A DNA stretch of 33,074 nt from contig DIUF01000033.1 of NCBI GenBank assembly GCA_002422285.1, positions 1 through 33,074 on the forward strand, read 5' to 3'. Positions 26,076 to 33,074 of the stretch are shown one piece after another. Position 1 is the first letter of the stretch. Each line of letters starts with the position of its first letter. The stretch comes from Flavobacteriales bacterium UBA6165 (lineage in GTDB: Bacteria > Bacteroidota > Bacteroidia > Flavobacteriales_D > Crocinitomicaceae). The notes below the pieces were generated by a model. That model had not been told where the DNA came from and did not search any database. It saw nothing but the letters and a program-made list of their open reading frames with translations. The translations under genes and the position numbers were made by a program.

Positions 26076-26083
26076 CAAAAGTA
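26076..26083 (-). promoter_or_regulatory. Putative -7 box for the flavoprotein gene, abutting a terminator
   Basis: The minus strand reads TACTTTTG, a perfect TAnnTTTG match, directly touching the terminator stem at 26075. A start here would place the hairpin at the very 5' end of the flavoprotein mRNA, with a leader of about 30 nt. No -33 element at normal distance is clear. Confidence 0.4.
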
Positions 26084-26131
26084 GTTAAAACAAAACTTAT
26101 GGCATCAGAAACACAAAGGATTCTTCGCTTG

Positions 26132-29100
26132 TTATTCCTTTATAAATTTGAATGTCCCGAAATTAGACTGTTTGTTTTTCAATCTAAGCAAATATACTCC
26201 AGAAGAAAGTGTGTCAATATCAAGCTGAATTGCGTTGCTTCCTGATTCAACTGTCACTGGAATTTTGAACATTACTCTGCCAAACATATCCAAAATTTCG
26301 AGTTCAGCATTATCCATATTTTCCTCGGCTTGAATCAGAATCTGAACATTGGAAGATGCTGGATTTGGATAAGCAATCAGGCGATTACCAGACTCCGAGC
26401 ATTCATGATAAACAGGAACAAAAGTTTCGCTTTGACCATCAAAATCATATTGAACAATTCGGTAATATACAACACCTGGGTTTATTCTCAAACGCTGCAT
26501 ATAATTACTCAATTGATTGGTTGTACCCGCAGCGTTAACCGTAGCTTCTTCTGACCAGTTTAATCCGTTTGAACTGGTTTCGATGGCAAAATGTGATGCA
26601 TTATATTCAGATGCTGTAGACCATTGTACATTGACATAATCGGTTTCGCAAGACACATGCATGCCTAAAAACTCAACTGGTAAAGCACTAGGGCTTCCTA
26701 TTGCAAAAGGAGAGAAGGTTCCATTGTAACTAACTGTTCCATAACGAATTCCATTCAATGTAGTCACCGAAACAGGACCTTCTATTCCCCAGAAACTGTT
26801 TTCATAATGGTAAAGTTCATAATTCAAAAAGCCATTACTTTCCTGACTCGGCAACCATTCGAAGGTTAAGTCCACTGAGGAATTAACTCCTGGATTATTA
26901 TTGGAGATTATCCAAGTAAGGTTAACTTTATCCGCTAGTGGAACTGTTGAACCAGATACACCATTCGTTAAGAAATCATCAAAAACACGAACAGAAAATG
27001 TTAAGACACCTTGAGCAGCGTTTAGAGGATTTTGAACAGTCAAATAATTTGAGTTCGAATTAGCAACATAAAATACATTTGACTGACCTGGTGCAACATC
27101 CATAATCAGACTTCCTATGCCTAGCGTTCTAAACTCATTGCCATTTCGGTTGGTGATTGCGTTTAATCTGAGATTATTGTCAATCAAGATTACGTTATAC
27201 TGCAAATTACTGAAGTCCAATTCATTCCAAACATAATCTGATTCAATTTCCATATCTTGAACAGCGTCATCTGCAAATTTAACATTAGCTCCAGACGCTG
27301 GAACTCGATTATGAGTCCAGTTTTCTGGTTTGTTGTGACCCGTGTTATCGATAGCAATTTGTTGTGAAGTTCTTCCTCTCCAAAGGGCTGGTATAACTTC
27401 AATATCTGCTTCCCCAAAAGCACTTGGATCATTGGGGTTCACAACCAAAACTTTTCTATTTGATCCTACTCCACCAATTGTAATATTCTTTTCCCCAGGA
27501 TTTGAACCCAAAATACCACTCGAAAAATTATCTGTTGGGCCTGAGCCATCCAATATAGTAATTGTAGCAGACAAAGTAACATTATCAATGAACGCGGTAA
27601 AATCATTTCCGCCACCTCCAAGACCATCTTTGGCTTTAATTCTTATGCTGATTTCATCACCTGAAACCACGGTACCCAAGGGTGTACCGTCTGGTCTTGT
27701 GATAAGAAAACTCGCTGCTCCTGTAACAGTTACGCTATTAGAATTAGCACTTTCTGCACCTCCTACCACATTAGTAGCATGAATTACCGCGCCTCTATAT
27801 AATTCTGCTGGATCGATTCCTGACAGTGTCCAATTACCGCTAATTGGAGTAGATGTGCCCAACAAAACTCCATCTACATATACACGTACAGTGGTATTGC
27901 CATTGCTTCCAGAAATTGAAGTATTACCGACTGTATAAGCGCCCGTTACTGTAGGTGGGCTAGGCGGCGTCCCTAAAACAGTGACACTGTTGGAAACAGG
28001 ACTTAGGGCTTTACCCGTGGCTTTTGCATAAGCCGTGAGCACATCATTTGCCGCTAAGGTTTGACCAGTAAGCTCCCATGTACCAAAAGGAGAAACGGTA
28101 ACTGTTCCTATTAATATCCCATTTCTGTAAATAGTTATTACTGTACCTGCTGGCTCCATACTGGTTCCCGTGATCGTCACTCCACTACCTGCGTTGTAAG
28201 TACCTGTAATGGTTGGGGCTTGAGTGGGGCTATTTTGCTGTGTAGCACCAACAATTACCTCATTAGATAAATTAGAAATAACATTTCCTGTTGCTTGACC
28301 TTGCGCACGAGCTGTTATTCTATCTCCGTCTGACAATCCAGAAACTGAAAAAACTGCATTTTGACCTGCACTTATTACACCCGATGTACCAATCAAATTT
28401 CCGTTTGAATAAAGTGTAAGAACTGCATTAGCCGGATGATTATTGGTGACAACAATATTTTGAGCCCCAACAGTTACATTGATTGGATTTGTTACTACGG
28501 TTGGTGGTGTAGAAAGACTAGTCGTATTTGCACTTGAATTTTGAAACTTAGCAGTAGGACCATAACCTGACGAACAACCATTCCAGACAGCCTCTGCAAC
28601 CAAGGTACCAGTATAATTCCCATTGCCACCTAGGTTATAAGTCATTGTACCAGATGTAGGATAATACTGAAATTCGCCCCCTGCAGCAAACGCATGAACA
28701 AATGTATTTATTCCTGTTTGTTCATAAACCAAAATTCTAACGGAATTTGCATTAAATGTACTTCCAGGTGGAACAGTCCAGCTTATGTTGCATGTAATAT
28801 TTCCAGAATTCGATACTGTATTTATTATTGGCTGTGGCGTATAGCATGAGGGTATAGTAGCTAATGCAACTGCAACCGTATTCGAAATATCTGAAAGTGA
28901 TTTATTTGTCGCCAATGCATCAGCTGTAATTAAATCACCAACTACTAGGCCTGAAACCCCTGTTAAAGTCCATGTATTGTTTGTTACTGTAACTGTCGAA
29001 CCGAGTTGTATGCCGTTTTTAAACACAGTGATTACCGTACCATTTGCTTCTGTACTTGATCCTGAAATTGAATTTGAACTAGGTGTTAGCCCTCCATTTA

Positions 29101-29974
29101 CAACAGGTGCAGGGGTTTTAGGAAGCCCAAAGACAAAATTAGGGTCGCTTAACTGATCTAGAGAAGCGGCAGGAAAATTATTTATTATTTGGTTCATTAA
29201 AAGCGTGCGGTTGTTGCCATACTTTACATCATCAATACCATTAAAATCTGATACTGTTCCAGAAATGCCACTTTGCGCACTGGTAATAGTAGCCGCAGTG
29301 AATCTAATCATCTGGGATGTTGATATACCTAAGTCACTAAGTGGAACAAAAAAATCGTAAAAATAGTCTGCATTATTATTTACAGTAGACGATGCGATAC
29401 TTCTCTGGTGATGCGCATTAACATTGTATGAGTTGGCCAATGCAGCGGTGCTTTGACCTGGTGTTAAATTATATATGGCTACCTTACCATTATTTCCTGT
29501 CTCCAAAATCACTTCTTTTTCGAATCCTGGATTGTTTCCTGTAAAAGTTCCAAAAACACCATCAGTATCAATAAGCAAAGAATAGCCTTTGGAGGCTGTA
29601 GAAGCACCTCCTAATCGGATACGAACGACTAAATATTGAACACCGCTAACAGTTCTAATCCCAATGTAAGAAGTTTGTATTGGATCTGTGTTTGAAACCA
29701 AATCCGTATGACCTCCATTTGCTCCAGTAGTCAAATCGCTGTGTGGTTCTCCCTCCATGATTGGCATTGGTATCAAATGCATTTCAGAAGAAGAGCCAAA
29801 ATCAATACCGCCTATGAATCCTGTATTGGTGGCAGAAATGAAACCATCTCCATTTGGGTCTAAAACACTCCGCCCTAAAGCTGTTGAAGAAGGTTTGTAA
29901 ATAAAACCAGGCGTTTGAGAAAAACCAAATATCACCTGAAAAATTAGAATAAATAATAGTAAAAACCGAGTCAT
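26132..29974 (-). CDS. Large secreted Ig-repeat protein with T9SS sorting domain
   Basis: The 1280-residue protein has a signal peptide (about 1-20, ending FGFSQ). The N-terminal domain (about 25-285) opens with LDPNGDGFISATNTG, a possible Ca-binding loop. Four bacterial Ig-like repeats follow at about 288-372, 488-577, 585-668 and 673-752, each with a pattern like GTVITIYRNGILIGTVTV and a final TW-LTG...A.A..T strand. A non-repeat domain (about 375-480) lies between the first and second. The C-terminus is a T9SS type A sorting domain (IAYPNPASSN, GVYLLRLKN). I infer a surface or secreted adhesin-like protein. It is preceded on the same strand by the HTH regulator gene (145 bp gap) and ends at a strong terminator. 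Confidence 0.88.
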   Translation of the reverse strand: MTRFLLLFILIFQVIFGFSQTPGFIYKPSSTALGRSVLDPNGDGFISATNTGFIGGIDFGSSSEMHLIPMPIMEGEPHSDLTTGANGGHTDLVSNTDPIQTSYIGIRTVSGVQYLVVRIRLGGASTASKGYSLLIDTDGVFGTFTGNNPGFEKEVILETGNNGKVAIYNLTPGQSTAALANSYNVNAHHQRSIASSTVNNNADYFYDFFVPLSDLGISTSQMIRFTAATITSAQSGISGTVSDFNGIDDVKYGNNRTLLMNQIINNFPAASLDQLSDPNFVFGLPKTPAPVVNGGLTPSSNSISGSSTEANGTVITVFKNGIQLGSTVTVTNNTWTLTGVSGLVVGDLITADALATNKSLSDISNTVAVALATIPSCYTPQPIINTVSNSGNITCNISWTVPPGSTFNANSVRILVYEQTGINTFVHAFAAGGEFQYYPTSGTMTYNLGGNGNYTGTLVAEAVWNGCSSGYGPTAKFQNSSANTTSLSTPPTVVTNPINVTVGAQNIVVTNNHPANAVLTLYSNGNLIGTSGVISAGQNAVFSVSGLSDGDRITARAQGQATGNVISNLSNEVIVGATQQNSPTQAPTITGTYNAGSGVTITGTSMEPAGTVITIYRNGILIGTVTVSPFGTWELTGQTLAANDVLTAYAKATGKALSPVSNSVTVLGTPPSPPTVTGAYTVGNTSISGSNGNTTVRVYVDGVLLGTSTPISGNWTLSGIDPAELYRGAVIHATNVVGGAESANSNSVTVTGAASFLITRPDGTPLGTVVSGDEISIRIKAKDGLGGGGNDFTAFIDNVTLSATITILDGSGPTDNFSSGILGSNPGEKNITIGGVGSNRKVLVVNPNDPSAFGEADIEVIPALWRGRTSQQIAIDNTGHNKPENWTHNRVPASGANVKFADDAVQDMEIESDYVWNELDFSNLQYNVILIDNNLRLNAITNRNGNEFRTLGIGSLIMDVAPGQSNVFYVANSNSNYLTVQNPLNAAQGVLTFSVRVFDDFLTNGVSGSTVPLADKVNLTWIISNNNPGVNSSVDLTFEWLPSQESNGFLNYELYHYENSFWGIEGPVSVTTLNGIRYGTVSYNGTFSPFAIGSPSALPVEFLGMHVSCETDYVNVQWSTASEYNASHFAIETSSNGLNWSEEATVNAAGTTNQLSNYMQRLRINPGVVYYRIVQYDFDGQSETFVPVYHECSESGNRLIAYPNPASSNVQILIQAEENMDNAELEILDMFGRVMFKIPVTVESGSNAIQLDIDTLSSGVYLLRLKNKQSNFGTFKFIKE

Positions 29975-30119
29975 ATTTATAAGTTTTAAAATGTTGTGTA
30001 AAATTCAGCCATTTAAACGATTTAGTTTTATAAAAAACCTAATGCTTAACTAACTATGTTAGCACAATAAACTCATAAAAACCTCATGTATTATATCTAA
30101 TTTATTGATTAGCAATAGA

Positions 30120-31991
30120 TTAGATTCCAAGTAAAAAATTTTGTAAATTCGTGTTGTTATCGATTTTTATTTTTTTTCGAATACTGCTTCTGGCGTTATC
30201 AATTGTGCCAATGGATTTATTTGTAAGCGCTGCTATCTCTTTAGTAGAAATATTCAATCTTAAATAAGCACAAATTTTAATCTCATTCGGAGTTAAATCA
30301 GGGGCTATTTCTAAAATTTTTCTAAAAAAATCCTCATACACAAAATTAAATCGCGTTTGAAAGTCATTGTCCAAGAATTTTGTTTTTTTGGAAGACAACT
30401 CTTTTACCAAATTTTGAAATTTTGATTTGTAATTTTCAGGCAAAGTTTTTACAATATCACTCAATTTCACATATAGCGCTTCCCTCGTTTCTAAGAGTGC
30501 AACCTCCTTAATAGATTCTGTTAACAACTCCTTTGAACGCATCTCTAAATCCTGTTCAACTTGTTTATTCTTTTTCTTTAATTGATTGATTTTGATCAAC
30601 TGTCTTCTAGACAAGAATAAATAAATGCTGATTGAAATCATTAAGGTCAAAACAAGAACAAAAGTGACAACATAATTCTTTAAACGTTGACTGATATTTT
30701 CATTTTCAATTTTTGCATTCAACTCAGTTAAACGATCATTTTCTCTATTGAGTTCCCATGCTGTGATAGCGCTTCTTGGATAGTCGCCTAAAAATTCTTC
30801 TTTGGCCAGTATATGTTTTTTGAAATAGAAATTAGATTTATTGGTGTCACTTAAATGTGAATAAGCCTTACTTAAATTTTCGTACAGCTCGATATTTATT
30901 TTTGGAATATTGTATCTGTTAGAAATTTGTTCTGCATTTTGGAGTTTACTGAGCGCCATTTTGTAATTACCGAGGAGAATATCCAACCCAGCCGAATTAA
31001 TTAAATTGATCAAAACACCAATTTCAATGCCTTGATCCTCACATATCGAATCAGACTTATAATAAAACTCAAATGCTTCGTCATAGCGTCCTTGCTTCTT
31101 CTTGAGATTGCCATAATTGCTGTAGGTCATGGCAACTGTGGCAAAAGACTCATCAGCATAAGCTTTTTCCAAAACATACTGGAAATTCATCTCTGCTGAA
31201 TCTATCAAACCATTATGACCTTGAATTATGGCTAAATTGATTAATTGACTGTAATTTAAATTTGACTTTCCGACAATTGTTATTGCGTTATTCACATATT
31301 CAAGAGCTTTTTCATAATACCCTAAATTGAGGTAAATCAATGCAATATCTTGGTTTATTGTGCTTTTATTCTTTAAGTCTGATGAATCTATAAAGTTCAA
31401 AGCCTCGCTGTAAAGAATAATAGACTCTATAAAGTTCCCAGATATGTCCTCTAAATAAGCTTTATTGGAGTAATAGACTAAATTTTGATACGGGCTCGAA
31501 TCGATTTCATTTGCGCGATAAAGCACATTTAGATATTTCTCCATGCTGTCCCTTTGCTTTAAAAAAGCATAATGATTTATAAGAGATACTGCCGAGGCGC
31601 CATGAACTTTTACATTAGACGCATTAAACTTTCTTTGGGTCCAATAGGCCATAGCTACAGATGCATCTATATAACCCATACTGTTTAGGTCATTATTGAT
31701 TTGAATTACAACATCTTCATCAAAATTATCTGAGCCATTTAATTCATTTATGGTATGGACAAACCATTTCTCAAAATCCTCTTTGTTACTATATAAGTTC
31801 GGAGTTAGCTCACTAATATATGATAATTTCGCATGGGCTGAGAGCTGATTAAATTCATTATCAACTCTATTTTTGTCAAAAAATAACGTTTCTTGTCTTT
31901 CTATATCGGTTGTAATATTGCGCTCGGCACTATTTTGACAAGCCGCGATTGAAATCAAAACAAATAAAATACAGAGTCGCCTCATTTTCAT
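30120..31991 (-). CDS. Membrane-spanning TPR regulator with C-terminal LuxR-type HTH
   Basis: The protein has 623 residues. The N-terminus has a lipobox (ISIAACQN, Cys 18). TPR-like helices fill about 120-400 (for example LNLGYYEKALEYVNNAI and KKQGRYDEAFEFYYKSDS). A single TM segment follows at about 439-461, then a coiled coil (about 465-510) and a helix-turn-helix at about 565-612 (LTPNEIKICAYLRLNISTKEIAALTNKSIGTIDNARSSIRKK), resembling LuxR/GerE domains. The layout suggests periplasmic sensing and cytoplasmic DNA binding. Similar TPR-TM-HTH proteins are common in Bacteroidota, but the lipobox is odd for a protein with its DNA-binding domain inside the cell. It lies upstream of the secreted Ig-repeat gene, a possible target. 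Confidence 0.85.
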   Translation of the reverse strand: MKMRRLCILFVLISIAACQNSAERNITTDIERQETLFFDKNRVDNEFNQLSAHAKLSYISELTPNLYSNKEDFEKWFVHTINELNGSDNFDEDVVIQINNDLNSMGYIDASVAMAYWTQRKFNASNVKVHGASAVSLINHYAFLKQRDSMEKYLNVLYRANEIDSSPYQNLVYYSNKAYLEDISGNFIESIILYSEALNFIDSSDLKNKSTINQDIALIYLNLGYYEKALEYVNNAITIVGKSNLNYSQLINLAIIQGHNGLIDSAEMNFQYVLEKAYADESFATVAMTYSNYGNLKKKQGRYDEAFEFYYKSDSICEDQGIEIGVLINLINSAGLDILLGNYKMALSKLQNAEQISNRYNIPKINIELYENLSKAYSHLSDTNKSNFYFKKHILAKEEFLGDYPRSAITAWELNRENDRLTELNAKIENENISQRLKNYVVTFVLVLTLMISISIYLFLSRRQLIKINQLKKKNKQVEQDLEMRSKELLTESIKEVALLETREALYVKLSDIVKTLPENYKSKFQNLVKELSSKKTKFLDNDFQTRFNFVYEDFFRKILEIAPDLTPNEIKICAYLRLNISTKEIAALTNKSIGTIDNARSSIRKKIKIDNNTNLQNFLLGI

Positions 31992-32047
31992 TAGTCGCTA
32001 TTAAAAAATATTAAATCAAAATTGGAAAAACAGCCGATTAAATTAGT

Positions 32048-32073
32048 AAAAAAGGCTGCCAAATGAGACAGCC
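32048..32073 (-). terminator. Intrinsic terminator after the secreted YceI gene
   Basis: On the minus strand a 7-bp stem GGCTGTC/GGCAGCC (one G-U pair) closes a six-base loop and is followed by six T. It begins 6 bp after the stop codon at 32080. Confidence 0.88.
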
Positions 32074-32079
32074 GTAAAT

Positions 32080-32589
32080 TTATAGAAAAGGAATTTCGAT
32101 GGTGATGTCCACCTCCGAATCTTCCCGTTTTTTCTTCTTCATAATGCCATAATCGGCAGAATTGATACTTCCTTTAAAAATCAAAACTCCCTTCGAAATT
32201 GTGAGATTGAATTTTTCTTCGCGCTCAACGGCTTTGATTTTGATGAGTCCAATAATGGAAAACCCTTCACCATCTTTCACCACAGATTTTGCTTTGAAGG
32301 ACATTGTCGGGAATTTTTCAGCGTCGAAATAATCACTTGATTTCAAGTGTTTATCACGCATTTTATTTCCTGTTTCCAAAGTACTAACATCAACTGTTCC
32401 TGAAATTTCGCTCAACTCTGGCTTGTCTTTATTGATGTTTACACTGGCCTTCAATCCAGCAACTGAGCCATTTACTTTCTCTCCATGGAAATAGAATTTC
32501 ACTGTTGCTTTGGACAAATCCAAATTGAATTTTTGGCCAAATGTGACACTGGCTATCAGAAAAGAGAATAAAACAACAAAAGTCTTCAT
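32080..32589 (-). CDS. Secreted YceI family protein
   Basis: I use the ATG at 32589, which opens a clean signal peptide (MKTFVVLFSFLIASVTFGQ); the ATG at 32595 adds two residues. The 169-residue protein has the normal YceI length and pattern: VKFYFHGEKVNGSVAGLKASV, then TGNKMRDKHLKSSDYFDAEKFPTMSF, then FKGSINSADYGI. YceI proteins are periplasmic barrels that bind isoprenoid-like lipids. It is the last gene of a transcript with the upstream TPR gene and is followed by a terminator. No lipobox, unlike the YceI-like protein at 16660. Confidence 0.93.
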   Translation of the reverse strand: MKTFVVLFSFLIASVTFGQKFNLDLSKATVKFYFHGEKVNGSVAGLKASVNINKDKPELSEISGTVDVSTLETGNKMRDKHLKSSDYFDAEKFPTMSFKAKSVVKDGEGFSIIGLIKIKAVEREEKFNLTISKGVLIFKGSINSADYGIMKKKKREDSEVDITIEIPFL

Positions 32590-32597
32590 GATCAACT

Positions 32598-33074
32598 TTA
32601 TTTAAGTGCGTCAGCTCTTTTCTTGTAATCCAAAGCCTTGGTCGTGTTATCCAACTTGCGGTAGATGGTAAACAAATTCGTCAGAATATCCTTGTTCCCT
32701 GCGTCACCTGTTAGTTCAACAACTTTTTCAAGGAAAGGAGCTGCTTTCTCAAATTCTGCTTTCGCTAAACCTTCTAATTCTTCAAATTTCGGGTCACCAA
32801 GTCTCAACTTATTGGCTTGATCCAAATAGTCAACTGCCTTATTGAAATGAATGGAACCTAAAGAAAAATAAGGTCTCTCATCATTTGGGCTTAATTTCAT
32901 AGCCTTTGTATAGGCAGCGATAGCATCATCAGTTTTGCCTAATTTTTGATACACCGTTCCTACAGCCCAATGATAAATACCATTGCTTGGATCTTTATCA
33001 ATGGCTTTATTCAAACTTGCAATTGCCAGTTCATCTTGACCAGTTTTCAAAGCCATTTCAGCCATAGCAATAAT
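32598..33074 (-). CDS. TPR-repeat protein (5' partial, cut by window end)
   Basis: The frame is open to the last base of the window. An internal ATG at 33065 gives 155 residues, but the gene most likely starts beyond the edge. At least two TPR units are visible: ELAIASLNKAIDKDPSNGIYH and AIAAYTKAMKLSPNDERPYF, followed by more helices (EFEKAAPFLEKVVELTGDA). TPRs mediate protein binding; no other domain can be seen in this fragment. It ends 8 bp before the secreted YceI gene and is probably cotranscribed with it. Confidence 0.85.
   Translation of the reverse strand: MIAMAEMALKTGQDELAIASLNKAIDKDPSNGIYHWAVGTVYQKLGKTDDAIAAYTKAMKLSPNDERPYFSLGSIHFNKAVDYLDQANKLRLGDPKFEELEGLAKAEFEKAAPFLEKVVELTGDAGNKDILTNLFTIYRKLDNTTKALDYKKRADALK

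Noticed and set aside
1..33074. A complete defence island, prophage, secondary-metabolite cluster or mobile element
   Set aside because: No nuclease-helicase defence sets, reverse transcriptases, integrases, transposases or modular synthases are seen. Gene content is mainly envelope and housekeeping.

Overview
The window is a chromosomal segment of a Bacteroidota bacterium, most likely from Flavobacteriales or a close relative. Reasons: three secreted proteins end in type IX secretion (T9SS) sorting domains (YPNP motif, then a GLYF/GVYF/GVYL strand); there is a PorW/SprE-type T9SS lipoprotein next to a bactofilin; perfect Bacteroidota -7 boxes (TAnnTTTG) precede several operons; and lipoproteins are abundant. 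The DNA is AT-rich. I see no rRNA, tRNA, CRISPR array, transposase or prophage.

Layout. (1) At 1-816 (+) is the 3' part of a secreted cysteine-rich protein: a Kazal-like domain, two identically spaced six-cysteine modules and a T9SS tail. (2) From 6715 down to 825 (-) lies glutamate/leucine-type dehydrogenase, NhaD Na+/H+ antiporter, ExbB, ExbD, TonB and FolC; a second promoter probably precedes exbB. (3) From 13703 down to 6838 (-) is a tight envelope cluster: Wzx-like flippase, dUTPase, sugar nucleotidyltransferase, TPR lipoprotein, DUF4292 lipoprotein and an EnvC-like protein with a degenerate LytM domain. (4) At 13782-13956 is an intergenic array of 22-bp repeats with a 59-bp higher-order duplication, directly after the stop codon of a two-TM membrane protein (13957-14493). 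(5) PadR regulator and PspC-domain protein (16440 to 14633, -), with a perfect palindrome in the padR promoter region. (6) A YceI-like lipoprotein with its own terminator. (7) porW/sprE and bactofilin (-). (8) A plus-strand island, 20663-24760: secreted subtilisin-like protease, tandem universal stress protein and an unknown lipoprotein. (9) BaiN/HI0933-type flavoprotein (-), whose likely promoter is fused to the terminator of the preceding gene. (10) A 1280-residue secreted Ig-repeat protein (-) downstream of an unusual membrane-spanning TPR/LuxR-HTH regulator. (11) A secreted YceI protein and a TPR protein cut by the window edge.

How the parts fit. Much of the window concerns the cell envelope: energising outer-membrane transport (ExbB/ExbD/TonB, with NhaD shaping ion gradients), glycan export and peptidoglycan remodelling, outer-membrane lipoproteins, and T9SS secretion with three cargo proteins. 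No complete new defence or biosynthetic system is evident. The points most worth checking are the Kazal plus Kunitz-like secreted protein, the lipobox-TPR-TM-HTH regulator, the porW/bactofilin pair, the conserved-looking envelope cluster and the promoter/terminator fusion at 26049-26083.
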